Part shown: positions 27,814 through 36,533 of the stretch, piece after piece
Position numbering within the stretch: position 1 is the stretch's first letter
Layout: each line of letters opens with the position of its first letter
From: an uncultured Collinsella sp.
GTDB lineage: Bacteria; Actinomycetota; Coriobacteriia; Coriobacteriales; Coriobacteriaceae
Direction of reading: 5' to 3'
Assembly (NCBI GenBank): GCA_958451615.1
Contig: CAUDQR010000001.1
Location: forward strand, 142,308-206,307
DNA: 64,000 nt
Notes under the pieces: generated by a model
Databases searched by the model: none
Told to the model about the DNA's origin: nothing
What the model saw: only the letters and a program-made list of their open reading frames with translations
Translations under genes and position numbers: made by a program

Positions 27814-29343
27814 CTAATCCAGTTTGGTACCTGACACCTGCACGGCTTTCCCGAGCAACGCTTTGAGCTCGTTCAAAATGGAGACGGGCTGTCGATCGAC
27901 AGCGTCTAGATGGAGCGTGGCCACGCGAATGGGCGGCTGATATTCAAGCGAGCCGATGAGCACGGGAGAGCCCAGGAACCGCTCGATTTCCTCTGCGATC
28001 GCGTCGATCTCTTCGGGATCGAATTCGTCGAAAAGCGCCACGAACATCGGTCCCGTCGAACGGAACAGACGACCCTTGCCGCGCGAACAATCCATGAGGC
28101 AGGCGGCGCTCTCCGCCAAAACGCGATCGCCCGCATCAAAGCCAAAGCGGGCATTGACCTGAGCGATATCGTCGATTTTAATGGCGACCATGCTCGCCTT
28201 GCGCGCCACGCGACGCATTTCGCCAATGGCGTTGACCAGGGCGTGAATATCGCCCAGACCGGTCACGGAATCGGTCGTATCTGCCAGGCTTCGGTTGATG
28301 ATAATGCCCACGTACATGTTAGGCTCGGTATCGGTGCCGTCCAAGCGGTAGCCCGTGCAGTCGCAAAGCGCGTACGCTCCAGTAGCATCCATAACGCGGT
28401 ACTGCATGTAGTGGAAGTGCCATGTGCCGTTTATCACCATGTCGAGCTCGGCGCGTACGTTGTCGCGGTCCTCGGGGTGGACGCGAGCAAGCCACATGTC
28501 GACCGAGTTAAAAGGGTGCTGGGAGGGCAGGTCAAAATCGCGCACGGCGTTAACCGACCATTGCGATTCTCCCGTATCGAGGTTAAGGATAAACGGATAG
28601 CGCGTCTCGGAGCTCATAGAGATCGCTTGGAACACCCGGTCGTTGCAGGGAAGCTGATCGACGATTGAGTGTTGTGGCACGTCATTGTCTTTCGGTTGCT
28701 GCACACGATGCATAAGCTTATAGCGATACATTTTGCGATCGGCATCCATCGTCATCTGGCGACGTGTATCGCCTGCAAGCGGGTCGACGTGCGAACAACC
28801 AAAACTAAAACTGGCGATCATGGGCGCCTTGCCGTCCGATGTTGCCTCGACAAGATCGGTGCGTGTCCGCTCCAAGCGCTGCTCGAGCTCGGCTTCGCCT
28901 GTCGTGGGGGACACGAGTACAAATTCATCTCCACCGATACGGAACAGCATTTCATCGTGCTCCATTGCCTCGGTGAGCGCACGACAGATGCCCAGAATAT
29001 AGCGGTTGCCCTCGGCGTGGCCAAACTTATCGTTGCAGTGCTTGAGGTGATCGATGTCAATATAGGCGCAGGTGAAGGGGGCGCCTTTGCGCCAGAGCTG
29101 ATTGACATGGCGGTCGAGTCCACCGCGGTTGCCAAGATTGGTGAGCGAATCGATATAGGCGCTACGTTCGAGCAGCTGGCGTTCTTGTTGCAAGACGGCG
29201 AGCGTTTTCTGCAGTTGCTCGCCGACGGCGCGCAACTCCGTGGGCAGCGCGTCAACGTCGAGCTCGGCGGTTGAGGCCCCGTTCGCAAGCCGCTGAAGAT
29301 GGGCAATGATTGACTGCTCGCCCATGCGATACGACTCGTTCAT
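27814..29343 (-). CDS. GGDEF-PAS-degenerate GGDEF protein (diguanylate cyclase)
   Basis: 509 residues with no membrane segment. An N-terminal coiled coil (about 35-60) leads into a GGDEF domain (about 62-210; RIGGDEF at 135-141, intact), a PAS-like region (about 235-345) and a second GGDEF-like domain whose motif is degenerate (RSTGPMFVALF). There is no RxxD inhibition site before GGDEF. It should make c-di-GMP in the cytoplasm under PAS control. SD AAGGAGG precedes the ATG. Its first 340 residues parallel the neighbouring GGDEF/EAL protein, suggesting tandem duplication. The C-terminal VSGTKLD is encoded by a GTGTCAGGTACC-like stretch that resembles repeat DNA. Confidence 0.88.
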   Translation of the reverse strand: MNESYRMGEQSIIAHLQRLANGASTAELDVDALPTELRAVGEQLQKTLAVLQQERQLLERSAYIDSLTNLGNRGGLDRHVNQLWRKGAPFTCAYIDIDHLKHCNDKFGHAEGNRYILGICRALTEAMEHDEMLFRIGGDEFVLVSPTTGEAELEQRLERTRTDLVEATSDGKAPMIASFSFGCSHVDPLAGDTRRQMTMDADRKMYRYKLMHRVQQPKDNDVPQHSIVDQLPCNDRVFQAISMSSETRYPFILNLDTGESQWSVNAVRDFDLPSQHPFNSVDMWLARVHPEDRDNVRAELDMVINGTWHFHYMQYRVMDATGAYALCDCTGYRLDGTDTEPNMYVGIIINRSLADTTDSVTGLGDIHALVNAIGEMRRVARKASMVAIKIDDIAQVNARFGFDAGDRVLAESAACLMDCSRGKGRLFRSTGPMFVALFDEFDPEEIDAIAEEIERFLGSPVLIGSLEYQPPIRVATLHLDAVDRQPVSILNELKALLGKAVQVSGTKLD

Positions 29344-29380
29344 GATGGATAACCTCCTTGGGTGACAGGATGCTCCGTAT

Positions 29381-29413
29381 CATATCCCCAATTCGGTTTG
29401 AATTGGGGATATG
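29381..29413 (-). repeat. 14-bp perfect inverted repeat between the two c-di-GMP genes
   Basis: CATATCCCCAATTC (29381-29394), a 5-nt loop, then GAATTGGGGATATG (29400-29413). It is 38 bp upstream of the 509-residue GGDEF gene and downstream of the GGDEF/EAL gene. It could be a terminator without a T tract, a leader hairpin or a dispersed repeat; GGGGAC/TCCCC motifs nearby recall the other repeats. Confidence 0.65.
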
Positions 29414-29470
29414 AGTTAGCCAATGGGGACAAATGCTCCCCTAGACGGTGGTGTTTTGCGCACGAGCGTA

Positions 29471-32188
29471 TCAGTTGTTTTTGCCACCATCGAACAATGC
29501 CTCAAAATCCTCCACCGGCATGGGACGGTGGTAGAGGAACCCTTGTGCGTAGCGGGCGCCCATCTGGCGCAGCAGCTGTGCCTGCTCATTTGTCTCGATG
29601 CCTTCGACCACAACGGGCAGGTGCAACGATTGCGCCATCTCGAGCATAGACGACACGATCTGGGAGCTCCGGTTGTCGGTTTTCCCATCAGGCAAAAAGG
29701 TGCGGTCGAGCTTGATAACATCGACGTTGACGTTCTTGAGCATCGCGAGCGTGGACTGGCCGGTGCCAAAATCGTCCATATAGGTCGAGAAGCCGCGGGT
29801 GTGCAGGTCGGCTGTCAGTTTGTCCACGGCTTCGGACTCCCCCGTATAAGCCGTCTCGGTGATCTCGATACGCATGAGCTCGGGCGGTAGGTTGTATTGG
29901 GCGGCGAGCGCCCCCATATGTTCGGCAACGTCGCAGGCAAGGATATCCACGCGCGACACATTAAGCGAGACCGGAACCACGCGAAGTCCTCGATCGATGC
30001 GCTTGCGCAGCCACGAGGCGACACCCTGCCAAATGTACTTGTCGAGCGTCACCACAAAGCCGCTTTCCTCGAGCGCCGGGATAAAGGACGCGGGCGGAAT
30101 TAACGATCCATCTTTGTCGATCCAGCGTGTGAGCGCCTCGGCGCCAATGATCTCGCCGGTTTCCATATCAACCAGTGGCTGCAGGTAGTAGGTGATGCGG
30201 TCGTTTGAGAGCGCATACTGGAACTCGGTGAGGGTGCGGTGAAACGCAACCTCGCGCTTGTATTCCTCGGGGCGAAAGACGGCAATGCGATCCTTAAAGT
30301 CGTTTTTCGCGCGCCGATTGGTAAACATGGCCTTGGCCTGTGCATCGATGGTGATTTCCTCGTTGGAGTCGATGGGGTAGACACCCATGGACGGCCAGAA
30401 ACCTACGCCGTTATCATGCTTGGCCACGGCCTCGCGAACGCGGTTATAGATTTTATGGACGGTGTCGTGCTCAAAGGGGATGAGTACGCAAAAGTCATCT
30501 TGGCCCCAGTACCCTGCGACGCCCATGTCGGCATTCTCGATGTCCTTGAGGACCGTGCCCACATCGGCGAGCATGCGGTCGCCCTCGGCCTGTCCGTGCC
30601 ATTCGTTGAACAGCCGCATGTGTCCCATGTCGACGGTAGTGATACACCAAGCGCCGTCGCGCCCTGTCCTCAGAAATGCGTTGGCACGCCGCATAAACTC
30701 GCTGGGTCGATAGAGGCCCGTGAGCGTATCGATGCGTTCGGCGACGGCGCTTTTGCGCTCAATCTCAGGTATGGGGAGGCTGTCGTTGGGAACAAGCCCG
30801 CCGGCCGCACGAAGACGACGGTCGAGCTCGCCTAAAACGGCGGTCGCTTGATTGATTAAGCGCTCGTAAAAGGCCGGAACGACGAGGCAGACGGGGGTAA
30901 TGGTATCGCCCGCGATTTGAACAGGAGCGAAAACGGCTTCTTTAAGATGATGGGTCAGTTGCTCGAATGCCTCGTGGCCCAACTCGTTGCTGAGCACGAC
31001 GAACTGGGCGTTTCGTGAGCGGAAGACGCGACTCCTGCCGCGGGTGATCGACAACATGCGGCCTGCGTATTCGGCGAGCATGTTGTCGACAGCCTCGGCC
31101 CCATAGAGCTCGTTGAGCTTTGCCGTGCCGCGAACGCGGACCGCTATAAGCCCCGTCTCGCAACGGTCGCGACGGCAGGCATCGATAGCGTTGATCAGCA
31201 TACGCTGCGTTCCGAGGCCCGTAGCGGCGTCGACGGTTTCGGCAAGCGAATGGTTGACGAGCTCGCCGACATAGAGCGAGGGGGTATTTCCGTCGCCGTC
31301 GATACGAAACCCGCGAGCGCGGCAAAGGACGTAGTCGCCCGCGGCATTGCGCATGCGGTACTGCATGACGCGGCGGTGTTTGGAGCCGTTGTAGATTTGG
31401 TCGATATCGCTGGTATAGGCCTCAAGGTCATCGGGATGGACACGCGTTTTCCAGTAATCGTGGCAGTTGTCGATATGCTCGGAAGGAAGACCGAGATCGC
31501 GCAAGGCGCCTTGTGACCAAAGGGTGCGATGCTTGTCCAAGTTCTCGATAAAGCAATAACGGCCTTCGTTGAGCATCGAAAAGGCATCGAAAACGCGGTC
31601 GCTTATTTCGAAGTCGTCGGCGTGGACTTGCACGATATTGCGTCGATCAAGGTGCATGGCATGGCGCAGCTTGTAGTCGTACATGCGATGGTCGGCATCG
31701 AGTGTCATGCGATTGGAGGCTTCGCCCAGGGCGGGGTCGGCGTGTGCCACTCCGTAGCTAAACGAATGAGGCATCTCGGAATCGTTGTTCTTGAGCAGGA
31801 CCGTTCGGCAGTGTTCCAGACGTTCGGCGAGGTCGTCCTCGGTCGCAATCGTAGATAGGATGGCAAACTCGTCGCCGCCTATGCGAAACGCCGCCTCGTC
31901 CACTTTCATATACAGTTTGAGATAAAGGCTTACCTGCAAGATGTAGCGGTTGCCCTCGTCATGCCCAAAGACGTCGTTGCAGTGCTTGAGATTGTCGATA
32001 TCGATGAACGCCATGGTAACGGGGATGTCCTGCTCCCAGAGCTCCTCGAGGGAACGGGCAAAGCCGCCGCGGTTGCCAAGTCCGGTAAGCTGGTCGGTAA
32101 AGGCGGTCCTAATCAGATCATCCTGACGCTCGAGAAGGTCACGGATGGTCTTTTCGAGCGTTTCGGTGTAATTGCTGACAGTATCCAT
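29471..32188 (-). CDS. Dual-domain c-di-GMP protein: GGDEF-PAS-(two degenerate GGDEF)-EAL
   Basis: 905 residues. GGDEF domain 1 (about 30-180, RIGGDEF intact at 102-108) is followed by a PAS-like region (about 210-320), a degenerate GGDEF (FRSRNAQFVVL, about 335-460), another degenerate GGDEF (WGQDDFCVLI, about 490-640) and an EAL domain (about 650-900) with the key elements GAEALTRW, SLNVSRVD, EITET, DDFGTG and KLDRTF. The EAL domain should hydrolyse c-di-GMP; GGDEF 1 may synthesise it, so the net activity depends on signals. No transmembrane segment. It lies 127 bp upstream of a sister GGDEF protein of the same N-terminal layout. Confidence 0.9.
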   Translation of the reverse strand: MDTVSNYTETLEKTIRDLLERQDDLIRTAFTDQLTGLGNRGGFARSLEELWEQDIPVTMAFIDIDNLKHCNDVFGHDEGNRYILQVSLYLKLYMKVDEAAFRIGGDEFAILSTIATEDDLAERLEHCRTVLLKNNDSEMPHSFSYGVAHADPALGEASNRMTLDADHRMYDYKLRHAMHLDRRNIVQVHADDFEISDRVFDAFSMLNEGRYCFIENLDKHRTLWSQGALRDLGLPSEHIDNCHDYWKTRVHPDDLEAYTSDIDQIYNGSKHRRVMQYRMRNAAGDYVLCRARGFRIDGDGNTPSLYVGELVNHSLAETVDAATGLGTQRMLINAIDACRRDRCETGLIAVRVRGTAKLNELYGAEAVDNMLAEYAGRMLSITRGRSRVFRSRNAQFVVLSNELGHEAFEQLTHHLKEAVFAPVQIAGDTITPVCLVVPAFYERLINQATAVLGELDRRLRAAGGLVPNDSLPIPEIERKSAVAERIDTLTGLYRPSEFMRRANAFLRTGRDGAWCITTVDMGHMRLFNEWHGQAEGDRMLADVGTVLKDIENADMGVAGYWGQDDFCVLIPFEHDTVHKIYNRVREAVAKHDNGVGFWPSMGVYPIDSNEEITIDAQAKAMFTNRRAKNDFKDRIAVFRPEEYKREVAFHRTLTEFQYALSNDRITYYLQPLVDMETGEIIGAEALTRWIDKDGSLIPPASFIPALEESGFVVTLDKYIWQGVASWLRKRIDRGLRVVPVSLNVSRVDILACDVAEHMGALAAQYNLPPELMRIEITETAYTGESEAVDKLTADLHTRGFSTYMDDFGTGQSTLAMLKNVNVDVIKLDRTFLPDGKTDNRSSQIVSSMLEMAQSLHLPVVVEGIETNEQAQLLRQMGARYAQGFLYHRPMPVEDFEALFDGGKNN

Positions 32189-32512
32189 GTTCTAAGCGGC
32201 TTTCTGAGGTCGGGGCGGATTGCGTCGGGCGAGCTCGTTGTGTACACGCGTCGTTGCTCAGCGTATTGCGTGTATCCAGGCCTCCGCCTTGCTGCGTTGT
32301 TGGGTTACTTTGCCGGCTAATGTTCGCTGTTGATAACTGCTGAGTAGTATAAACAACAGTACAAAATTATATAGGGGTGCCCATACTATGGGTGACAATT
32401 ATTTGCCAAGCGGTAACACGACGATGCGATGTTCGATGAAAATGCGACTGAGACGATATATGTTGACGGGTATACTTGTCCCGTTTAAAAACGCAGAAAC
32501 GGGGATGATCGC
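32189..32512. other. 324-bp divergent intergenic region
   Basis: No gene seen. On the minus side are TATAAT (complement of 32366-32371) and a 13-bp palindrome CCCATA-C-TATGGG (32380-32392) just upstream, likely promoter and operator of the GGDEF/EAL gene. On the plus side are TATACT (32471-32476) and a hairpin CCCGTTT/AAACGGG (32480-32503) that overlaps the GGGGA SD region of the patatin gene and could limit its translation. Confidence 0.45.
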
Positions 32513-33382
32513 ATGACGCAGCCAGATACGACGCGCACGGTGGGGCTCGCGCTCGAGGGAGGCGGCTACCGCGGTATGTATACGGCGGGCGTGCTCGACG
32601 TATGGATGGAGCGCGGCTTAACTTGCGACCATATGGTGGGTGTCTCGGCGGGCGCGGCATTTGGCTACAACTTTAAATCGCGCCAGATCGGCCGTGCCAT
32701 TCGCTACAACAAGGCCTATTGCGCCGACAAGCGCTATGCGAGTGTAACGAGCTGGTTGCGAACAGGGGACATGTTCAATGCCGATTTTGCCTATCACGAG
32801 GTGCCCGTCGAGCGCGATCCCATCGACCTGGAGACATATCGTGCCTGCCCCATGCGGTTTACGTGCGTGTGTACCGATATCGAGACGGGCAAGGCCGTCT
32901 ATCACGATCTGCCGTATGGCGACGAGCGCGATATCGAGTGGATCCGGGCGTCGTCGGCGATTCCTGTGGCGACGCGTCCCGTCGCCATTGAGGGGCGTAA
33001 GTACCTGGATGGCGGCGTGGCTGATTCCATTCCCAGCGCTTGGCTGTTTGCACAGGGGTATGACCGCAACGTGGTGGTGCTGACGCAGCCGGCGGGCTTT
33101 GTAAAGCAGCCCAATAGCGTGATGCCCATGCTGCGTCGCGTGTTTCGTCACTACCCGGAGTTTGTCGCAGCGCTTGAGCATCGGCATGAGGTCTACAATG
33201 CCACGCTCGATGACCTGGCACGTCGCGAGGCTGCCGGCGAGATCTTTGTGGTGCGGCCGAGCGAATCGGTGAAGGTGCCGTCGCTGTGTCGCGAACCGGA
33301 TGAGCTCGAGCGCATCTACCAGATCGGTCGCCACGATGCGGAGGCGACGTTGCCCGCGCTGGAGGCCTACCTAGCGGGGTAA
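32513..33382 (+). CDS. Patatin-like phospholipase
   Basis: 289 residues with all patatin hallmarks: oxyanion loop EGGGYRGMYTAG (about 15-26), nucleophile elbow GVSAGA (about 43-48) and DGGVAD (about 164-169) carrying the catalytic Asp. It is closest in layout to bacterial RssA/YjjU-type cytoplasmic patatins; no signal peptide. It is expected to deacylate phospholipids or other acyl esters. It is monocistronic, with a terminator 12 bp after the stop. Expression may be restrained by the leader hairpin next to its SD. Confidence 0.92.
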   Translation: MTQPDTTRTVGLALEGGGYRGMYTAGVLDVWMERGLTCDHMVGVSAGAAFGYNFKSRQIGRAIRYNKAYCADKRYASVTSWLRTGDMFNADFAYHEVPVERDPIDLETYRACPMRFTCVCTDIETGKAVYHDLPYGDERDIEWIRASSAIPVATRPVAIEGRKYLDGGVADSIPSAWLFAQGYDRNVVVLTQPAGFVKQPNSVMPMLRRVFRHYPEFVAALEHRHEVYNATLDDLARREAAGEIFVVRPSESVKVPSLCREPDELERIYQIGRHDAEATLPALEAYLAG

Positions 33383-33393
33383 GGGCCGCATGC

Positions 33394-33439
33394 GGAAAGC
33401 GCATCCCAGAATGGACGTCCAAACTGGGATGCGCTTTCC
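33394..33439 (+). terminator. Long-stem bidirectional terminator-like hairpin
   Basis: GGAAAGCGCATCCCAG (33394-33409) and CTGGGATGCGCTTTCC (33424-33439) form a perfect 16-bp stem between the convergent patatin and thiE genes. There is no long T tract. Confidence 0.75.
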
Positions 33440-33483
33440 GTTGCTGAAGATATGAGGCCGCGGAGCAGCTGCTCGGCCTATGT

Positions 33484-34179
33484 CTATGCCTGCTGCCAGG
33501 TGTCGACGAGCTCCTTGGCTGCGGCGTGGGGGTCGTCGGCACTGCAGACGGCGCTCACCACGAAAAAGCCGTCGACGCCGGTGGCCTTGAGCTGCGGCAA
33601 GTCGGCTGTCTTAACGCCGCCGCCCACCACGATGGGCACGGGGCTTGCCGCATGGAGGGCTGCCAGGTCCTCAAAGCTTTTGGTGATGATGGAGCCGTCG
33701 GCCGCGCGTCCGCAGTCGCGCTTGGTCTCGGTCTCGTGGAGCGGGCCGATGCCCAGGTAGTCGACCAGGCTCATGTCGGCGGTCTTGACGTACTCGAGCA
33801 TCTCCTCGCAACGGGCCGAAAGACCCACGATGGCATCGGGGCCCAGCAGCTTGCGACAGACCTCGACGGGGATGTCGCTCTGACCCACGTGCACGCCGTC
33901 GACAGCGATGCCCTGCTCGCGCGCGGCGAGCACGCAGTCAAGGCGGTCGTCAATCAGCAAGGCGACCTGACCGGTCTTGCCGGCCTGAGCGATAGCCTGT
34001 GCGGCGTCGTCGGTCAGCGCGATGATCTCGCGGGCACTTGCCACCTTGGAGCGCACCTGGATGCAGGTAAAGCCGGCGTCGAGTGCCTGGGCCACTACAT
34101 CGCCCACGGGGCGCCCGAGCGTGTTTTCGGGGCCGAGTACCAGATAGGCCGAGATATCAAGGTTGTCGCGGATGCTCAT
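33484..34179 (-). CDS. thiE: Thiamine-phosphate synthase
   Basis: 231 residues, a TIM barrel with TPS motifs: VQVRSK (about 40-45), LLIDDRLD (about 73-80), GVHVGQSDIP, VDYLGIGPLHETETK (pyrophosphate site) and PIVVGGGV. It couples HMP-PP and HET-P to thiamine phosphate. Its start overlaps the upstream thiamine-binding gene by 4 bp and its SD AGGAGG is inside that gene. It is the last gene of a TPP-riboswitch-controlled salvage operon; no thiC, thiG or thiD is in the window, so it works on salvaged precursors or on genes elsewhere. Confidence 0.93.
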   Translation of the reverse strand: MSIRDNLDISAYLVLGPENTLGRPVGDVVAQALDAGFTCIQVRSKVASAREIIALTDDAAQAIAQAGKTGQVALLIDDRLDCVLAAREQGIAVDGVHVGQSDIPVEVCRKLLGPDAIVGLSARCEEMLEYVKTADMSLVDYLGIGPLHETETKRDCGRAADGSIITKSFEDLAALHAASPVPIVVGGGVKTADLPQLKATGVDGFFVVSAVCSADDPHAAAKELVDTWQQA

Positions 34180-34517
34180 CGTGCTTCCTCCTGTTTCTTG
34201 ATCTGTGCTTCCATGCGCTCGAGTTTGCCGGTCATGGTGTCGGTAAATCCGGGTCGAATATCGGCTTTGAGCACGACTTCGGTGCGGATGCCCTTGCTCG
34301 CTAACACAAAGGTTGCGTCGCGCACGACCTGCATGACCTCGTCCCAGTCGCCCTCGATCTCGGTGAACATCGAGGTGGTGCGGTTGGGAAGGCCGCTCTC
34401 GCGAATGACGCGCACGACCTCAGCGACCTCGGCGGACAGTTCATCGCCGGTGCCACACGGGGCGATGGCCACGGCGACGAGCGTGTTCATGCCGGCGTTG
34501 GTTGCGGGCTCGGACAT
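34176..34517 (-). CDS. MTH1187/YkoF-like thiamine-binding protein
   Basis: 113 residues of the MTH1187/DUF77 family: a ferredoxin-like fold with VAVAIAPCGTGDELSAEVAEVV (about 15-36), TSMFTEIEGDWDEVMQVV (about 48-65) and VLKADIRPGFTDTMTGKLERME (about 82-103). Family members bind thiamine or HMP and are found in thi operons. It is encoded between thiM (3-bp gap) and thiE (4-bp overlap), so it is translationally coupled with both. The exact ligand is not resolved by sequence. Confidence 0.88.
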   Translation of the reverse strand: MSEPATNAGMNTLVAVAIAPCGTGDELSAEVAEVVRVIRESGLPNRTTSMFTEIEGDWDEVMQVVRDATFVLASKGIRTEVVLKADIRPGFTDTMTGKLERMEAQIKKQEEAR

Positions 34518-34520
34518 GGC

Positions 34521-35360
34521 TTATGCCTCCTCGAGCTCGAGTCGGTTATCGGCGATGTCCTGGGCGGTTGCGCGGTAGAGCTCGTCGATAAAGGCGACCT
34601 TAAAGCTTGCCGGGGCATCGGCGACAGCGGCGGCACGCGTGCCGGCTACGTTGTAGACGGCGGTGCCGCAGACGGCTGCCGTAAACGGATCGGCAGCGCA
34701 GGCGTACACGGCTAGCACGCCGCCCTGCGAGCAACCGCAGCCGGTAATCTTTGACATGAGCGGGCTGCCGCCGTGGGATTTGGCTACGGTCGTGCCGTCG
34801 GTAATCAGGTCGACTTCGCCCGAGACCACCACAGCGCCGCCAGTGTAGCGGGCGAGCGCTACGGCGGCATCGCGGGCGGCATCGACCGTGTCGGTGGTAT
34901 CGACACCGCGCACGCGGCTCAGATCGGCTGCCTCGCCCCCAAGACCCCACAGGCCGGCGAGCGCGATGATCTCGGAGGCGTTGCCGCGTACGATGGCGGG
35001 CTTGTACTGCTTGAGCTCGTTTACCAGCTGGGTGCGCAGGCTACCGATGCCCAGGCCCACCGGATCGAGCACCCAGGGCTTGCCGGCGTGGTGTGCCGCC
35101 TTGGCCGCGCGGGGAATCGTCTGCTCGTAGATGGGGAAGAGCGTGCCCATATTGAGATAGATGGCGCCGCCGCCGGCAACGAGTGCCTCGCCCTCGTCTG
35201 GTAGATAAACCATGGCGGCCGAACCGCCCACGGCGAGCTGTGCGTTGGCGACAAAGTCGATCGTCACCGTGTTGGTGATGGAGCCGGCCATCGGATTGGT
35301 GGCGCGAATCTCTTCCACGGCCTTGACCACATTTTGCTTAAGCTGTTCCGAATCAATCAC
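34521..35360 (-). CDS. thiM: Hydroxyethylthiazole kinase
   Basis: 279 residues of the ribokinase-like ThiM family: ITNTVTIDFVANAQLAVGGS (about 28-47), VLDPVGLG (about 92-99), IVRGNASEI (about 119-127) and the catalytic MSKITGCGCSQGG (about 198-210). It phosphorylates HET for thiamine salvage. The start is GTG at 35360, 8 nt after AAGGAGG; the nearby ATG is out of frame and hits a stop at once. It is the first gene of the operon, directly behind the TPP riboswitch and its terminator. Confidence 0.93.
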   Translation of the reverse strand: MIDSEQLKQNVVKAVEEIRATNPMAGSITNTVTIDFVANAQLAVGGSAAMVYLPDEGEALVAGGGAIYLNMGTLFPIYEQTIPRAAKAAHHAGKPWVLDPVGLGIGSLRTQLVNELKQYKPAIVRGNASEIIALAGLWGLGGEAADLSRVRGVDTTDTVDAARDAAVALARYTGGAVVVSGEVDLITDGTTVAKSHGGSPLMSKITGCGCSQGGVLAVYACAADPFTAAVCGTAVYNVAGTRAAAVADAPASFKVAFIDELYRATAQDIADNRLELEEA

Positions 35361-35382
35361 TGCACATGCCTCCTTGGCATAG

Positions 35383-35412
35383 AAAAGGGGCGCTGTGCAT
35401 AGACAGCGCCCC
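35383..35412 (-). terminator. TPP-controlled intrinsic terminator
   Basis: On the minus strand GGGGCGCTGT and ACAGCGCCCC form a 10-bp stem with a 6-nt loop, followed by TTTT. It is between the riboswitch and the thiM SD and is expected to form when TPP is bound. Confidence 0.88.
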
Positions 35413-35420
35413 TGCAAAGG

Positions 35421-35504
35421 CGGCATGCTCCCTACGCCAGCATTAACTGACAGGTTCAAAGGATTGGGCCCCATGCCCTCTCAGCCTTGTGGTTTGCACC
35501 GCCG
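35421..35504 (-). promoter_or_regulatory. TPP riboswitch (THI element)
   Basis: On the minus strand the conserved cores are present in order: AAGGCTGAGAGGG (P2/J2-3), TTTGAACCTGTCAG (P4/J4-5) and AATGCTGGCGTAGGGAG (J2-4/P4 3' side). They are closed by a P1 of GGCGGTGC with GCA...CCGCC. It precedes thiM and the downstream thiamine genes and is followed by a terminator, so it acts as a transcriptional off-switch. The promoter probably lies around 35520-35545 (TATAGG-type -10), partly within repeat family B. Confidence 0.95.
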
Positions 35505-35543
35505 GCACTCCCGCATCGAATCTGTTGTTCCCTATACTAGCGC

Positions 35544-35577
35544 ACCTGCCAAAAAGGGACAGGTTTTTTTGGCAGGT
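35544..35577. repeat. Dispersed repeat family B, palindromic copy
   Basis: ACCTGCCAAAAA...TTTTTTTGGCAGGT around GGGACAGG, in the divergent promoter region between thiM and the HAD phosphatase gene. It shares CCAAAAAGGGACAGGTTT with the copies at 14920 and 63877. Confidence 0.85.
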
Positions 35578-35614
35578 CGTTACAATAGGTAGGACCGATA
35601 CGAATGGGGGCCTT

Positions 35615-36523
35615 ATGATCAAACTTGTGCTGACCGATATGGACGATACGCTGATTCCAGCCGGGCATGACGGCGCCAGCGACTACGCCATCGAGGGCAT
35701 TCATGCCATGCAGGCGGCGGGTCTGCACTTTGGCCCGGTTTCGGGTCGCCAGCCGTCCGCGATGAGCTGGATGTTCCGCAATCGCTCCGAGTGCTTCTCG
35801 ACCGGTGCGTTTTGCAACGGCCAGGTGATGTTTGTCGATGGCGAGGCGGTTGCCTCGCGCGCAACTGATAACGATGCCCTTATGCGCCTGGCCGACTACC
35901 TGGAGCAAGAGACCGACGATACCTATTTGAAGGTCTACCGTCTGGGTGATGACTTTTGGGACAACGACGCCTATTGCGTGACAAGCGATCCCGAGCGTGT
36001 GCGTCGCGCCATGGAGTCAGGCGGCAACGCGTGGCTCAAGGGCGAAGAGGCTCCCTGTCGCCCTGTCGTTGACGATGCCCCGGTATACAAGGCGAATATC
36101 TGGAGTGCCCGCTCGCGTGAGGAGCTCGCGGAGCTACGTGAGCGCGTTGCCGCTGAGGTACCGGAGCTCTCACTCGTGTTTCCCAACAATCGTGTGCGCC
36201 TGTTCGATATCCTTCCAGCAGGTTGGGATAAGGGTTGCGCCGCGCTGGAGCTGGCACGCGCTTTGGACCTGACGCTCGACGAGGTGGCCGTATTCGGTGA
36301 TTCCGATAACGATCTGCCCATGATCGATGCCGTTCCCAACTCCGTTGCAGTCGCCAATGCCAACGAGGCTGTCACGGCTGCCGCGCGCTGGCATATCGGC
36401 GCTGCGGTAGACGATGCGGTCGCTGGGGCTCTGCATCAGATTGCCGCCTGCGCCGCGACGGGGGAGATGCCGCCGTTTATGCGTCAGATGGATGCGACGG
36501 GTTTCGACGTCACGAACGTCTAG
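35615..36523 (+). CDS. Cof-type HAD-IIB phosphatase
   Basis: 302 residues with HAD motifs I (TDMDDTL, about 6-12), II (GPVSGR, about 40-45), III (Lys in the WDKG region) and IV (GDSDNDLPM, about 228-236), and a large C2-type cap domain between them. It dephosphorylates sugar phosphates or cofactors; the substrate is unknown. The ATG at 35615 has a GGGGG SD and gives the usual N-terminus (IKLVLTDMDDT). A TACAAT at 35581-35586 is a good -10 box. It lies 10 bp before a LysR gene, so they are probably co-transcribed. Confidence 0.9.
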   Translation: MIKLVLTDMDDTLIPAGHDGASDYAIEGIHAMQAAGLHFGPVSGRQPSAMSWMFRNRSECFSTGAFCNGQVMFVDGEAVASRATDNDALMRLADYLEQETDDTYLKVYRLGDDFWDNDAYCVTSDPERVRRAMESGGNAWLKGEEAPCRPVVDDAPVYKANIWSARSREELAELRERVAAEVPELSLVFPNNRVRLFDILPAGWDKGCAALELARALDLTLDEVAVFGDSDNDLPMIDAVPNSVAVANANEAVTAAARWHIGAAVDDAVAGALHQIAACAATGEMPPFMRQMDATGFDVTNV

Positions 36524-36533
36524 GGAGGGCGCT

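Noticed and set aside
27814-27850. Further dispersed repeat (GTGTCAGGTACC-like) at the 3' end of the GGDEF gene
   Set aside because: Only one copy was found in the window, so repeat status cannot be shown.
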